Assembly: GCF_018613235.1 (NCBI RefSeq)
Contig: NZ_JAGGQP010000010.1
Coordinates: forward strand, 1-64,000
Direction of reading: 5' to 3'
DNA from: Bacillus sp. ISL-41
GTDB lineage: Bacteria; Bacillota; Bacilli; Bacillales; Cytobacillaceae
Length of the DNA stretch: 64,000 bases
The notes below the pieces were generated by a model. It ran no database searches and was not told the DNA's origin. It worked only from the letters and a program-made list of their open reading frames with translations. Below are positions 8,365-16,297 of this stretch, in pieces. The number at the start of each line of letters is the position of its first letter. Positions within the stretch are counted from its first letter, which is position 1. The position numbers and the translations under genes are program-made.

Positions 8365-8778
8365 ATGGAGAAATTTTATGTTGCATCGAGTTTTCGAAAT
8401 ATTGATGCAGTAAACTTTGTTACGAAACAATTAGTGAATAAAGGCTATATGCATACATATGATTGGACGAAAAATGCCGAAGCAAGGGAAGAGAAGACGT
8501 TTACATTCGAATTCTTAAAAGTGATCGGGCAAAACGAGAAAGACGCCGTCATAGAATCAGATTTCCTTGTTGTGTTACTGCCAGGCGGAAAAGGAACTCA
8601 TATAGAATTAGGGATCGCATTAGGCCTGGGGAAGAGGATATTTCTATACTCCCCAGATAGAGCAATAGATCATCTTGACACGACCAGCACATTTTATCAT
8701 TTACCAGAGGTAGTAAAATGTTATGGGACACTGGATGAATTGGTAGAGAATATTATCACTCAATTGCCGTCAAACTAA
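8365..8778 (+). CDS. Nucleoside 2-deoxyribosyltransferase-like protein
   Basis: A 137-residue protein beginning MEKFYVASSFRNIDAV, with a core FLVVLLPGGKGTHIELGIALGLGK near residues 68-92. This is the Rossmann-like pattern of the nucleoside 2-deoxyribosyltransferase superfamily (PF05014), where the GTHIELG glutamate is the usual nucleophile. Members cleave or exchange N-glycosidic bonds of nucleosides or nucleotides, but many small homologues have untested activity. Start ATG follows AAAGGGAGAAAAGT. A small membrane protein follows at 52 bases. Confidence 0.75.
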   Translation: MEKFYVASSFRNIDAVNFVTKQLVNKGYMHTYDWTKNAEAREEKTFTFEFLKVIGQNEKDAVIESDFLVVLLPGGKGTHIELGIALGLGKRIFLYSPDRAIDHLDTTSTFYHLPEVVKCYGTLDELVENIITQLPSN

Positions 8779-8829
8779 AAGGTATTTTAATTCAAGGTGG
8801 TTATAGCTGAAAGAAAGGAGATAACCAAA

Positions 8830-9024
8830 TTGACAAAGAAACTTTCTTTATTTTTGTTAGGGGTATTAATCTTGGCTGCCTTATTTTCAACTTTTTTATT
8901 TTTCAGGACTATTTTTTCGAATCTACTACCAGAGTTTATGACAGCTGAAGCAATTCCTTTAGCCATTTTTTCAGGATTAACCTGGATTGCACTTTCTATA
9001 ACTTTCAGAACTCTAAAGAAGTAA
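8830..9024 (+). CDS. Small membrane protein (64 aa)
   Basis: Two hydrophobic helices at about residues 5-30 and 38-58, with a basic C-terminus FRTLKK. The TTG at 8830 is preferred: AAAGGAG lies ten bases upstream and gives MTKKLSLF, a normal membrane N-terminus. An upstream in-frame GTG at 8797 lacks an SD. Function unknown. Confidence 0.6.
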   Translation: MTKKLSLFLLGVLILAALFSTFLFFRTIFSNLLPEFMTAEAIPLAIFSGLTWIALSITFRTLKK

Positions 9025-9069
9025 TTTGCATATGGTGGTAATATGGAAATTTTTAAGGGGAGATTAATA

Positions 9070-9213
9070 GTGAGATTTATTGATGACTTAGCAGGCTCTA
9101 TTTATGATATTTTTAAATTCATTTTAAAGTCGCTTGGCTATTTACTGGCAGGTATGATTATCGTAGCCATTCCAATGTACTTGATTGTTTGGGTATTTGG
9201 TTTACTTAAGTAG
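9070..9213 (+). CDS. Small membrane protein (47 aa)
   Basis: GTG start at 9070 after AGGGGAG, ending TAG at 9211-9213. The sequence begins MRFIDDLAGSIYDIF and continues into one long hydrophobic helix (about residues 18-46) rich in Leu, Ile and Val. It lies between two other short membrane genes. Unrecognised. Confidence 0.55.
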   Translation: MRFIDDLAGSIYDIFKFILKSLGYLLAGMIIVAIPMYLIVWVFGLLK

Positions 9214-9280
9214 CTGCTGTTTCGGAAGAGATTACCGAATACTTGTAAAAACAACTGATAACAAAAAGGGGTAGGTTAAG

Positions 9281-9529
9281 ATTAAGAGTTCATTAAGTAA
9301 ATTACTTTTGTTTGGTGCCTTGTTATCTGCGATTCTCTCTTTTATTCTTGGCACTAAACTGGCTATACTGTCGGCCGGATTTCTTTTAGCCAATGCAGTC
9401 TTGCTTCAATCTTCGAAGAAAAGAGAATACGGGAAGGAGTTAAGTGGTTTGGAAAAAGTGAGAACGCACCCATTTATTACTTTTTCGTTAATCCCTAGCT
9501 CAATTACAATGACACTATATGCCTTTTAA
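9281..9529 (+). CDS. Small membrane protein with probable ATT start
   Basis: About 82 residues, two hydrophobic helices (residues about 7-38) and a basic tail. The best start is a rare ATT at 9281: AAAAAGGGG lies nine bases upstream and the product would begin M-KSSLSKLLLFG. The first conventional start, TTG at 9308, has no SD and would cut into the first helix. A former ATG mutated to ATT is the simplest reading. Function unknown. Confidence 0.5.
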   Translation: MKSSLSKLLLFGALLSAILSFILGTKLAILSAGFLLANAVLLQSSKKREYGKELSGLEKVRTHPFITFSLIPSSITMTLYAF

Positions 9530-9641
9530 TATTTTACTAATCAAGAAATAGAATAGTTTTTTCCTAATTGGATTGGCTCTTTATGGTTTTATAAGCAATC
9601 AAAAGATGGACAATAAGAATTGTGACGATACGGGGGAAGTC

Positions 9642-10128
9642 ATGAATACTTACAAAACTGAAGAGTTACCAAAAGATAAATTAATAGAGTTTTTTAAGTT
9701 GCATTGGGGATCTCCAGAAATGGTTATCTCAAGCGGCGTTTATGATTGCAGTTCATTAGATGGTTTTGCCATCGTAAAAGAAGACAACGTCATTGGCCTG
9801 ATTACCTATGTCATTAAAGATTACGAATGCGAAATTATATCATTAGACAGTATTGAAGAAGGTAAGGGAATAGGTACATCGCTTGTTAAAGAAGTAGAAA
9901 ACCTAGCTTTCGAGAAAGAATGTAAAAGAATGTAAACTCATAAAGCTCATAACAACAAATGATAATTTATTAGCATTGAAGTTTTATCAAAAACGAGGAT
10001 TTGTCATTTCCAAAGTGATCAATAATGCAGTCGAGAAAGCGAGAAATATAAAACCAGAGATCCCTTTAATCGGTAATGATGGTATTCCGATAAGGGATGA
10101 AATTGAGTTGAAAAAATCATTTGTCTAA
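9642..10128 (+). pseudogene. GNAT acetyltransferase, frameshifted by a 10 bp tandem duplication
   Basis: The frame opens at ATG 9642 after GGGGGAAG and encodes an acetyltransferase N-terminal half ending IEEGKGIGTSLVKEVENLAF, the acetyl-CoA-binding motif A. It stops at 9935. The rest (LITTNDNLLALKFYQKRGF and a C-terminal tail) lies in another frame and ends at 10128. The break is an exact tandem duplication of AAAGAATGTA (9915-9924 and 9925-9934). Removing one copy restores one continuous reading frame through EKECKLIKLITTNDN. The gene was therefore an intact GNAT until very recently; the current product lacks the C-terminal half. Confidence 0.85.
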
Positions 10129-10171
10129 CGTTGCGTTGACTAAGGGTTAACGCTCTTTTTGTTGAATTACT
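10127..10171 (+). repeat. Dispersed terminator-like repeat, copy at 10.1 kb
   Basis: GCGTTGAC (10133-10140) pairs with GGTTAACGC (10145-10153), followed by TCTTTTTGTTGAATTAC. It overlaps the stop codon of the broken acetyltransferase and probably terminates transcription. Confidence 0.7.
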
Positions 10172-10220
10172 TTTGGACGAAGGTTGGTTCATAGTCTGAA
10201 TAATGGAGAGTAGTGAGAAA

Positions 10221-10820
10221 ATGATAAAAAGCATCCCTTTTAGATTGATTGAACAAAAAGAAGAAACAAATAATCTTGTAATTGTCTTACCTGGTGCTGG
10301 TTACTCAACACAAGCTCCGTTGTTATACTACTCAACAGGGTTATTTTACAATAAAGGATTCGATGTTTTACACATTAACTATTCATTTAACAGGCAGGAA
10401 CTGTCTTCTCTAAATGAAAGGGATCTTGCAAGAGACGTTCAACTTGTAATCGACAACGCAACAAAGGACAAAAAATACAGCAACTATTATATAGTGGCTA
10501 AATCGATCGGAACAAAAGTTTTAAGGTGTCTGCTCGATCATAAAATGTTTAAAGAGGCCAAGTTAGTATGGTTGACGCCATTGCTGCAAAATGATGACGT
10601 TTTTAATGCAATGCTTAACAGTGATCATAAAGGTCTTTGTATTTTTGGAGAAGAAGATAGTCATTGCTTTATTGTGGATCGATCTGAAAAGTTGAAAATT
10701 AATCGAAATCTTATCTTAAAAGTGGTTGAGGGTGGAAATCACAGTTTAGAGCTTGATAAAGATCCTATAAAGTCTATTGATATATTAAAAAGTGTCATTT
10801 CTGATATTAATGAGTTTTAG
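10221..10820 (+). CDS. Alpha/beta-hydrolase-like protein (199 aa)
   Basis: A compact alpha/beta-fold pattern: VIVLPGAGYSTQAPLLYYS at the oxyanion side, AKSIGTKVL with Ser as the nucleophile-elbow candidate, GEEDSHC near an acid position and GGNHSLE carrying the C-terminal His. It resembles small dienelactone-hydrolase-like proteins without a cap domain. Cytosolic, substrate unknown. ATG 10221 is chosen because GGAGAG lies ten bases before it; ATG 10203 has no SD. A dispersed repeat copy follows and probably terminates it. Confidence 0.65.
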   Translation: MIKSIPFRLIEQKEETNNLVIVLPGAGYSTQAPLLYYSTGLFYNKGFDVLHINYSFNRQELSSLNERDLARDVQLVIDNATKDKKYSNYYIVAKSIGTKVLRCLLDHKMFKEAKLVWLTPLLQNDDVFNAMLNSDHKGLCIFGEEDSHCFIVDRSEKLKINRNLILKVVEGGNHSLELDKDPIKSIDILKSVISDINEF

Positions 10821-10825
10821 ACTAA

Positions 10826-10905
10826 TCGGGCCGTTGATCCAGTGAGGATTAACGACCTTTTTATTGAATTTTCCTTAAAAAAAGAAATCTGTTTTTTAAA
10901 GAAAA
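10826..10905 (+). repeat. Dispersed composite repeat with variant second hairpin
   Basis: First hairpin: CGTTGATCC (10832-10840) with GGATTAACG (10846-10854), then ACCTTTTTATTGAA. Second hairpin: CTTAAAAAA (10874-10882) with TTTTTTAAAG (10892-10901). The second stem has a different sequence from other copies but keeps the same place and shape. Confidence 0.65.
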
Positions 10906-10929
10906 AGAGGTTGTTAAGGAGGAGCTCTA

Positions 10930-11013
10930 GTGGAACAACTTAAAACGTATTTGTTAGCTATAATTGCTATTGGAGTTTTGTACATTGCTTTTATTTTAAC
11001 TGTAAAACCCTAG
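10930..11013 (+). CDS. Very small membrane peptide (27 aa)
   Basis: GTG start preceded by AAGGAGG, ending TAG at 11011-11013. The product begins MEQLKTYLL and is one hydrophobic helix ending LTVKP. The strong SD supports translation. Single-helix peptides of this size can be regulators of membrane complexes or toxins; there is no evidence for either here. Confidence 0.45.
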   Translation: MEQLKTYLLAIIAIGVLYIAFILTVKP

Positions 11014-11123
11014 AACTGTTTTAAAAACCGTTGGATTTACTGAGTGAAGAAGAGGGTTATTGACTTCTTTTGCTGTGGGTGGATAATTGAATAAGCATAA
11101 ATAGGCAAAAGGTGTTGAGCTAT

Positions 11124-11279
11124 ATGAATCGATGGAGTTTCGATAATAAATCTAAGAAAAAGGTTAGAGGTCTAAAAAGAAGGAAAAGGGATTTAATGAA
11201 TACCTTACATGAAATGACAGAACAATTGCCTAACCCCAGTGATTATCAGAAATATTTTCTTTTCTGGATGACCTTATAA
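11124..11279 (+). CDS. Small basic protein (51 aa)
   Basis: ATG at 11124 follows AAAAGGTG at nine bases; TAA at 11277-11279. The N-terminal half is strongly basic (KSKKKVRGLKRRKR), and the C-terminal half reads TLHEMTEQLPNPSDYQKY then FLFWMTL. No family is recognised. The protein could bind nucleic acid, but that is only charge-based. A worn second-hairpin piece of the dispersed repeat (GATGCAGTTATGTTCAATAAG) follows directly. Confidence 0.5.
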   Translation: MNRWSFDNKSKKKVRGLKRRKRDLMNTLHEMTEQLPNPSDYQKYFLFWMTL

Positions 11280-11378
11280 TACGAACGATGCAGTTATGTT
11301 CAATAAGCAAAAATTGATTATTTGATTGAAGTATTAAAAGTAAGATTTTAAAAAAGGGACAATAGATAGGGAGAGTTT

Positions 11379-11876
11379 ATGGAATCTAAGCTAATTATCT
11401 TACGAGGCAATTCGGGAAGTGGAAAAACTACGACTGCAAAAAGCCTTCAAAATCATTTAGGTCACGGAGCGCTTTTGGTTTCACAGGATGTCGTTCGTCG
11501 TGATATGTTGAAGGTTAACGATAGAGATGGAAATCCTTCAATTGGTTTGATTCGCCAAATTGCAGAATATGGTAAAGGTAAGTGTGGAGTTGTTATTGTG
11601 GAAGGAATCTTAAATAAAAGCCGTTATGGTGAAATGCTGAAAGACTTAATTCAGTTCTATAACCAAGAGGCATATACTTATTATTTTGATTTATCCTTTG
11701 AGGAAACAGTCATACGTCATAACACTCGTGCTCAAAAGATGGAATTTGGAGAAAGCTCTTTGCGTGCCTGGTGGAATTCAAACGATTACCTTGGAGTGCA
11801 GGGAGAAACACTATTTACTAATGATATGTCTCAAGATTATGTATTGAAACAGATTTTAAACCAACTACAAAAATGA
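11379..11876 (+). CDS. P-loop kinase (AAA_33/zeta-like), 165 aa
   Basis: Walker A GNSGSGKTT lies at residues 10-18. The region VSQDVVRRDML gives a DxxR-type substrate-binding segment, and VVIVEGIL supplies the Walker B-like strand. The YYFDLSFEETVIRHNTR stretch resembles the lid region of small-molecule kinases and zeta-type or chloramphenicol-phosphotransferase-like proteins. It probably phosphorylates a small molecule; which one is unknown. ATG follows AGGGAG. A full copy of the dispersed repeat follows the stop codon. Cytosolic, complete in length. Confidence 0.75.
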   Translation: MESKLIILRGNSGSGKTTTAKSLQNHLGHGALLVSQDVVRRDMLKVNDRDGNPSIGLIRQIAEYGKGKCGVVIVEGILNKSRYGEMLKDLIQFYNQEAYTYYFDLSFEETVIRHNTRAQKMEFGESSLRAWWNSNDYLGVQGETLFTNDMSQDYVLKQILNQLQK

Positions 11877-11902
11877 TTATTCCTTTTGATTTCTTCAACA
11901 AA

Positions 11903-11970
11903 CGGGTGCGTTGATACAGGAAGGATTAAGCACCTTTTTTGTTGAATTCCTTATTGAACTATAGGGGCAG
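11903..11970 (+). repeat. Dispersed terminator-like repeat, copy at 11.9 kb
   Basis: GGTGCGTTGAT (from 11905) pairs with ATTAAGCACC (ending 11933), then TTTTTTGTTGAATTCCTTA and TTGAACTATAGGGGCAGG. This is a close match to the copy at 13662. Confidence 0.75.
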
Positions 11971-12036
11971 GTTGAAGAAGAAGTGAGATGTTATATTTTT
12001 ACTAAAGAGAGGTTTCCAATCGAGGGGAATGATCCA

Positions 12037-12753
12037 ATGGATAAAGAAATGTTTATACAAATAAGTGATTGTAAACTATATGCTAAATTAGTGGGAAAGA
12101 GTAAGGGAAAGCCAACAGTAATAATGGATGCTGGATATGGAGATTTTTCTAAGGCCTGGAATTCAGTATTAAGGGAGATTTCAATGCTCTCTAGTGTACT
12201 AATTTATGATAGAGCTTGACTTGGGAAGAGTGAAAAAAGTAGTAAACCCAGAACCAGCCGTGAAATGGTAAAAGAATTAAAGGAACTACTTAGTGAAGCC
12301 CAAATCAAACCTCCCTATATATTAGTAGGTCATTCATTTGGTGGAGTTAATATGCGGATGTTTGCTACAGAATATCCAAATGAAGTTAGTGGATTAGTCC
12401 TGATTGACTCTACGCCTGAAGACTACAGAGAAAGATTTCTCCCCACGATGTCACAAAATTTTCAGCAAGCATATAACAAGCAATTCGTTTACGAAGGAAA
12501 TTATGATGAATTTGTGGAAAGCCTTAAGCAATTAAAAGAAACTAGACAAAAATTAAACGTACCATTAATTGTTCTTTCGGCAGGTAAGAAAGCACATTAT
12601 TCTATGGAATCACAAGGGTTATGGAATGAAATGCAGAGAGAGATTCTTGAAATATCCTCAGATGGAGAGTTGATAATCGCAGAAAATAGTGCTCACTATA
12701 TACAAAATGATGAACCGGAAGTAGTAGTCTCTGCAATAAAAAAATTAGTTTAG
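12037..12753 (+). pseudogene. Alpha/beta hydrolase interrupted by one in-frame TGA
   Basis: The frame opens at ATG 12037 and is continuous to TAG at 12753, except for TGA at 12217-12219. Around the stop the sequence reads IYDRA-stop-LGKSEKSSKP, where related hydrolases have a Gly, so GGA to TGA is the likely change. The downstream part keeps the nucleophile elbow GHSFGG and a C-terminal NSAHYIQ His. It is a paralogue of the intact hydrolase at 41687 (GHSFGCLSMRLFASMYPDEV). Without readthrough the enzyme is truncated before its catalytic Ser. A sequencing error is possible. Confidence 0.85.
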
Positions 12754-12793
12754 AATAAATAGTTTTGATTGTGATGATTTATGCTTAAACTCA

Positions 12794-12877
12794 AGGGTGC
12801 ATTGATTCACACAGGATTGACCCACTCTTTTTTGTTGAACTCCTTATTGAATAAACGAAGCAGTAATGTTGAATAAA
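12794..12877 (+). repeat. Dispersed composite repeat, copy at 12.8 kb
   Basis: GGGTGCATTGATTC, a short loop, then GGATTGACCCAC and CTTTTTTGTTGAAC. After it comes CCTTATTGAATAAACGAAG and CAGTAATGTTGAATAA, the second hairpin in worn form. It lies between the broken hydrolase and the small membrane protein. Confidence 0.7.
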
Positions 12878-12933
12878 TATTTGGATAATTTTGTTGTAAT
12901 ATCAATAAAAGAGTTTTTAAAAGGAGCTGTACA

Positions 12934-13143
12934 ATGGAGGTAATCATAGCAAGTATATTTTCAGCAATAATAATTTTTATTACTGTCTTTAGTCTAAATA
13001 AAGTATTTTTTACCGCATATAAAAGGAGAGAAATTTCCTTTAGTAAATTTGTTGTATTTGCTGCTTCTTCTATTGTAATAGGATTACTAGTTGCTATCAC
13101 TTTACCCTTAGGATTTCAAAAAATAATGGACTACATTTACTAA
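12934..13143 (+). CDS. Small membrane protein (69 aa)
   Basis: Two hydrophobic helices (residues about 2-23 and 40-60) joined by a basic loop KRREISFSK. ATG follows AAAAGGAGCTGTACA, a good SD. Both neighbours in the intergenic spaces are pieces of the dispersed repeat, so it reads as a single-gene unit. Unknown function. Confidence 0.6.
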   Translation: MEVIIASIFSAIIIFITVFSLNKVFFTAYKRREISFSKFVVFAASSIVIGLLVAITLPLGFQKIMDYIY

Positions 13144-13170
13144 ATTGCTAATGAAGTCATATCAATTTAA

Positions 13171-13222
13171 AGATTGCGAAGGAATTCACTTAAACAAACG
13201 AAGCAGTAATGTTCAATAAGGT
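13171..13222 (+). repeat. Partial copy of dispersed repeat (second half)
   Basis: Contains GAATTCACTTAAACAAACG and AAGCAGTAATGTTCAATAAGG, matching the second hairpin of the family. The terminator half is missing. Confidence 0.55.
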
Positions 13223-13268
13223 TATCTTAAACTTATGTTAAAGTAAATTGTTGCAAGGAGGGAAAGTT

Positions 13269-13640
13269 TTGAAAAAGAAATTAGCAATTATACTAAGTCT
13301 AATATTTATTTTAATAGGTTGTTCATCTGAGGAAGAAATAGTTGTAAATCAATTTAAGTCTGAAGTTGAAGGAAAATACAGTATTGTGGTTTTTGATGAC
13401 AAAATGACTTCTGAAGAATACCAACGTAGTATCAATAATGACTTAATTGATGCGAACAAATTATGGGAAAAAATTCTTTCTTTATCGTATATTATTTTAG
13501 ATGAAGAATCTTCACATGATTATGATTATAAAGAAGCATTATCCTTAAATGAGTTCCCCGAAATTGTAGTTTTTGATATTAAAGGGATAGTTCTTCAAAC
13601 AAATAAAGTTGAGAAATTGCGTGGGTATTTACTTGATTAA
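13269..13640 (+). CDS. Putative lipoprotein (123 aa)
   Basis: TTG start after AAGGAGGGAAAGT gives MKKKLAIILSLIFILIGCSS, a type II signal peptide with lipobox LIGC. A longer frame from 13248 would bury the signal, so it is rejected. The mature part is acidic, with a strand-helix pattern around EIVVFDIKGIVLQTNKVEKLRGYL, reminiscent of a small thioredoxin-like or unrelated fold; no CxxC is present. It probably acts on the outer face of the membrane. A complete dispersed repeat follows. Confidence 0.72.
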   Translation: MKKKLAIILSLIFILIGCSSEEEIVVNQFKSEVEGKYSIVVFDDKMTSEEYQRSINNDLIDANKLWEKILSLSYIILDEESSHDYDYKEALSLNEFPEIVVFDIKGIVLQTNKVEKLRGYLLD

Positions 13641-13661
13641 AATAAAAATGCTTATTTAAGT

Positions 13662-13746
13662 AACGGGTGCGTTGATCCAGGAAGGATTAAGCATCTTTTT
13701 TGTTGAATTCCTTATTGAACTATAGATGCAGTTTAATGCAATAAGG
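13662..13746 (+). repeat. Dispersed composite repeat, best complete copy (85 bp)
   Basis: First hairpin: GGGTGCGTTGATCC with GGATTAAGCATC, then TTTTTTGTTGAATT. Second hairpin: CCTTATTG (13710-13717) with CAATAAGG (13739-13746) around a loop containing ATAGATGCAGT. This copy is the reference for the family described in the findings. Confidence 0.8.
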
Positions 13747-13894
13747 CATAAAAGTAATTTTATATTCTTATTTGTATATACTGCAAAATCATGAAATTCT
13801 ATGTATTGAAAAGGCTCGTTAGCCGAATAAGAGTAACCTATTATTTTGAAGATTCTTATGTGGTTCTAAAGGCTGTTCGATGGTGGATGGTTTC

Positions 13895-13930
13895 AAAGCG
13901 GGGTAGGCAAAAAGCCATTACACCCGCTTC
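13895..13930 (-). terminator. Terminator of small leftward gene
   Basis: Read leftward, GAAGCGGGTGT and GGCTTTTTGCCTACCCCGCTT form a long imperfect stem with an internal GGC/GCC helix just after the stop codon at 13934. Confidence 0.5.
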
Positions 13931-13933
13931 ATT

Positions 13934-14074
13934 TTATTTATTCGCAATAACTTCAAGTAAATCAGCGATTTGGGCAAGCCACCATGCAATTGAACCTGTC
14001 GTAAGTATTAAACCTAGCAGGAATAATGTCCTCCAAGTTTCGTCCCGCTCAGGCTTATTTTTTGGGGGTTTCAA
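13934..14074 (-). CDS. Small membrane protein (46 aa)
   Basis: Minus-strand frame with TTG start at 14074 behind AAAAGGAGGCGTCTT, an excellent SD, and TAA at 13934-13936. The product begins MKPPKNKPERDETWRTLF, then has one hydrophobic helix and ends LLEVIANK. It lies 37 bases after the secreted-protein gene on the same strand, so it may be cotranscribed. Plus-strand frames across this region are antisense and lack an SD. Confidence 0.6.
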   Translation of the reverse strand: MKPPKNKPERDETWRTLFLLGLILTTGSIAWWLAQIADLLEVIANK

Positions 14075-14111
14075 AAAGACGCCTCCTTTTTATGATGATA
14101 CATTTATATTA

Positions 14112-15385
14112 TCATCTATCAGGGATATAAGCAGTAACAACTCCAGTTTGACCATAATCAGCATCCATCATCAATACATGACTCATTTCAATAGCAAGTT
14201 TTCCAGCTGTATTACCTACCCTTAATCCTGGTTTTGTTACAAAAGGATTTGGTGACAGAAGCGGCTCCACAGAGCTCCAGGTCCAGCGTCCATATTTATT
14301 GGCAATAGAGGACCTGTCATTTGTTGTAACCACGGCTCCAAGATCAAAACTCCAACTAATACCTGAAGGTCCTCCTCCACTTAAAGAAACCGGTATTTTA
14401 CCACCCCAATCGTCAAGTGGTCCGTAGGAGAAAATTTTCTGTGATGAGTAACTGACATCATATCTTGTTGTCATATAATCAATGCTGCCTCCGATCGCCC
14501 AGGTCTTTTCTTCCCATGAATTGAAGGCTTTTATATCCCAAACAGAACCTGTGACACCATTAATGTTAGCAGCTGTTGCCTTCCTATCAAAATGGGTGCT
14601 CGAGGAATATATACCTGTACCCATATCCCAGCTATAGGATTTGTAATAACCTCCTGTGGGTTCAGAAACAACATATTGTGGCTGGGTTTTGTCTATATAC
14701 TTAATATCGTCATCTAGCACGTAATCATCTTCAGACTCTTCACATGGATTATCTACAACTTCATTGCCGTTTTCGTCTATTGACAATATCGGCTCACATG
14801 CAGACCCATCCAGTGTGCCTGGGTCTGTCGGCTCAGTTATGCCTGGCTCATCATTTGTAGGCGGATAGGTGGGGTCGGCAACGATTGACTGGCTTGAAAG
14901 AGTTCCTGCAGCTTCTTCATTTGTTTCATCAATTTTCAGACTTTTGATATATTCTTTGTCACTCTTCCGGATTTCTTTTGTTTTTGTAATGGCATCTTTC
15001 TTGGCATTTTTTATTGCGTCTTCAGGAACTTCTCCAAAATAGTAGGACTCATACAGACCGCCATTCAATTTGAATCTATAAATAGCAACAAGTGGATCAC
15101 CGCCTTGCTGAATATCAGTTTCAAGGGCTTCACCGTTATTGTGTATCAGCTCAGGTTTCTGAGGAACTACGAAAGCTTCGTCTGACTGGCCTTTCCAGTA
15201 TTTCTGCTGTTTCAAAACAATACCTTCGCTTGCTAATTCCAGATCTACAGTGAGTGCATTAGTTGAAGCAACTTGATTTGGGATGCATTTACATGAAAGT
15301 TCGGAGCAATCGAGGCTGTACCAAGCATAATACTAGCTGCAATTGTAAGAATTCCAATCTTACGAAAACCACCTGACTTTTTCAT
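14112..15385 (-). pseudogene. Secreted protein gene, frameshifted just after the signal peptide
   Basis: A start ATG at 15385 behind AAAGGGG encodes a signal peptide (MKKSGGFRKIGILTIAAS, then a hydrophobic run, then HVNA). The main 367-residue frame (14112-15215) continues upstream without an ATG as QVASTNALTVDLELASEG. The two frames join near 15278-15290, and one extra base around the HVNA codons would fuse them. The mature protein would be about 390 residues, with an acidic linker holding two Cys and a C-terminal Ser/Gly/aromatic-rich region around GPSGISWSFDLGAVV. No family is recognised. It could be a real single-base deletion, a sequencing error, or phase-variable secretion. Confidence 0.7.
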
Positions 15386-15403
15386 TATCCATTCCCCTTT
15401 AAT

Positions 15404-15519
15404 ATTTTTTAATGATTAAAAAATTTAGAACAGTACGTATCTCCCTTCTACATCAATATCACCTCCTTTAAAATTCAAAAATTATAAATATTTGTAAAAA
15501 ATATAGTGAAATCATAGCA
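15404..15519 (-). promoter_or_regulatory. Promoter, stabiliser-like SD and hairpin in secreted-gene leader
   Basis: Leftward, an extended -10 TGCTATGAT lies at 15519-15511. The leader then has AAAGGAGGTGAT (15479-15468), an almost complete 16S-tail complement, followed by TTG-ATG-TAG (ATG at 15463). A perfect 10 bp hairpin, ATTTTTTAAT/ATTAAAAAAT (15404-15424), separates this from the true start at 15385. The leader SD serves no long frame, so mRNA stabilisation by a bound ribosome is the best guess. Confidence 0.5.
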
Positions 15520-15691
15520 TGTCTTTTGATGGTTTAATATTGGGAAAATATCAAAGACAAAAGTAAAGCAACCGGCTTATGCCAGCTGCTTCTGCATGCG
15601 ATTGGCTTTCAATTTCATCAGGTGTTCACTAAAATTTTTTGAAGTCAGGGGATTACTGACAGACCTCTAATTTAGAATTAGCCAGGGTCGC

Positions 15692-15784
15692 TTACTTTTC
15701 AAGCGATTCAATAAGGTCTTCTTCATAGCTGTCAGACATGAGATAGTTCATAATGAAAATGTTGGGAAAATGAATTTTCGTTCC
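15692..15784 (-). pseudogene. Possible C-terminal remnant of a lost gene
   Basis: A leftward frame reads KIHFPNIFIMNYLMSDSYEE then DLIESLEK and stops at 15692. It has no SD, and a stop lies just upstream. It looks like the end of a real protein, but no family is recognised. The rest of 15520-15945 holds no credible gene; a loose hairpin around AAACCCCTTCTACTT lies near 15870-15915. Confidence 0.25.
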
Positions 15785-15960
15785 TGTCTAGTATGCCGCT
15801 TCGCAGTTATAGAACTGTCGGTTCTAAGGTAAATAGACATACATCAACGTGGCAAATGGTGAAAAAGCAAACCCCTTCTACTTGTTAAAGTAAAGAAGCA
15901 GGTTTACTTATATAGGAATAATGGGAAAAGTTAGGTTAAAATATTTTGGATGGTGAAAAT

Positions 15961-16206
15961 ATGACTCTTAATTGGGGAAGTTTCCTTCTTGTCATACTGA
16001 TGCTTATTCAGATAATCATTTTTACTTATACTGCCTACAAGTATCCATTATATAAAACAGTTATGTGGTTTGCCGCCATAGTTACTTTTCTAATATACGG
16101 AGGGATTATTTTAATGATTATACTTACAAACCTGAATTTACTGGAATCCTCCTTCAATATGAGTGATGATTCGATTATCAGGGTAGAATTACACCATACT
16201 TTGTGA
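15961..16206 (+). CDS. Small membrane protein (81 aa)
   Basis: Two hydrophobic helices (residues about 5-27 and 36-60), then a polar tail NMSDDSIIRVELHHTL. ATG 15961 follows GGTGAAAAT; an in-frame ATG at 15946 lacks an SD. A half-copy of the dispersed repeat starts just after its stop codon. Function unknown. Confidence 0.6.
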   Translation: MTLNWGSFLLVILMLIQIIIFTYTAYKYPLYKTVMWFAAIVTFLIYGGIILMIILTNLNLLESSFNMSDDSIIRVELHHTL

Positions 16207-16223
16207 AACATTCTACTTAAATA

Positions 16224-16295
16224 TAAGGGTGCGTTAGTTTAATAAGAGTATGAATTCAGAGCAAAAGGATCAGATTGAAATCTGACCCTTTTTTG
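16224..16295 (+). repeat. Half dispersed repeat joined to a different terminator
   Basis: AAGGGTGCGTTAGTTTAATA is the left arm of the dispersed repeat. It then runs into an unrelated terminator, GGATCAGATT-GAA-ATCTGACCC with TTTTTT (16266-16293). The DUF4279 remnant begins directly after, so this is a recombination junction. Confidence 0.55.
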
Positions 16296-16297
16296 TA

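Noticed and set aside
13791-14225. A 144-codon rightward frame
   Set aside because: It is antisense to the 46-residue gene and the secreted-protein gene, both of which have good ribosome binding sites. It has none.
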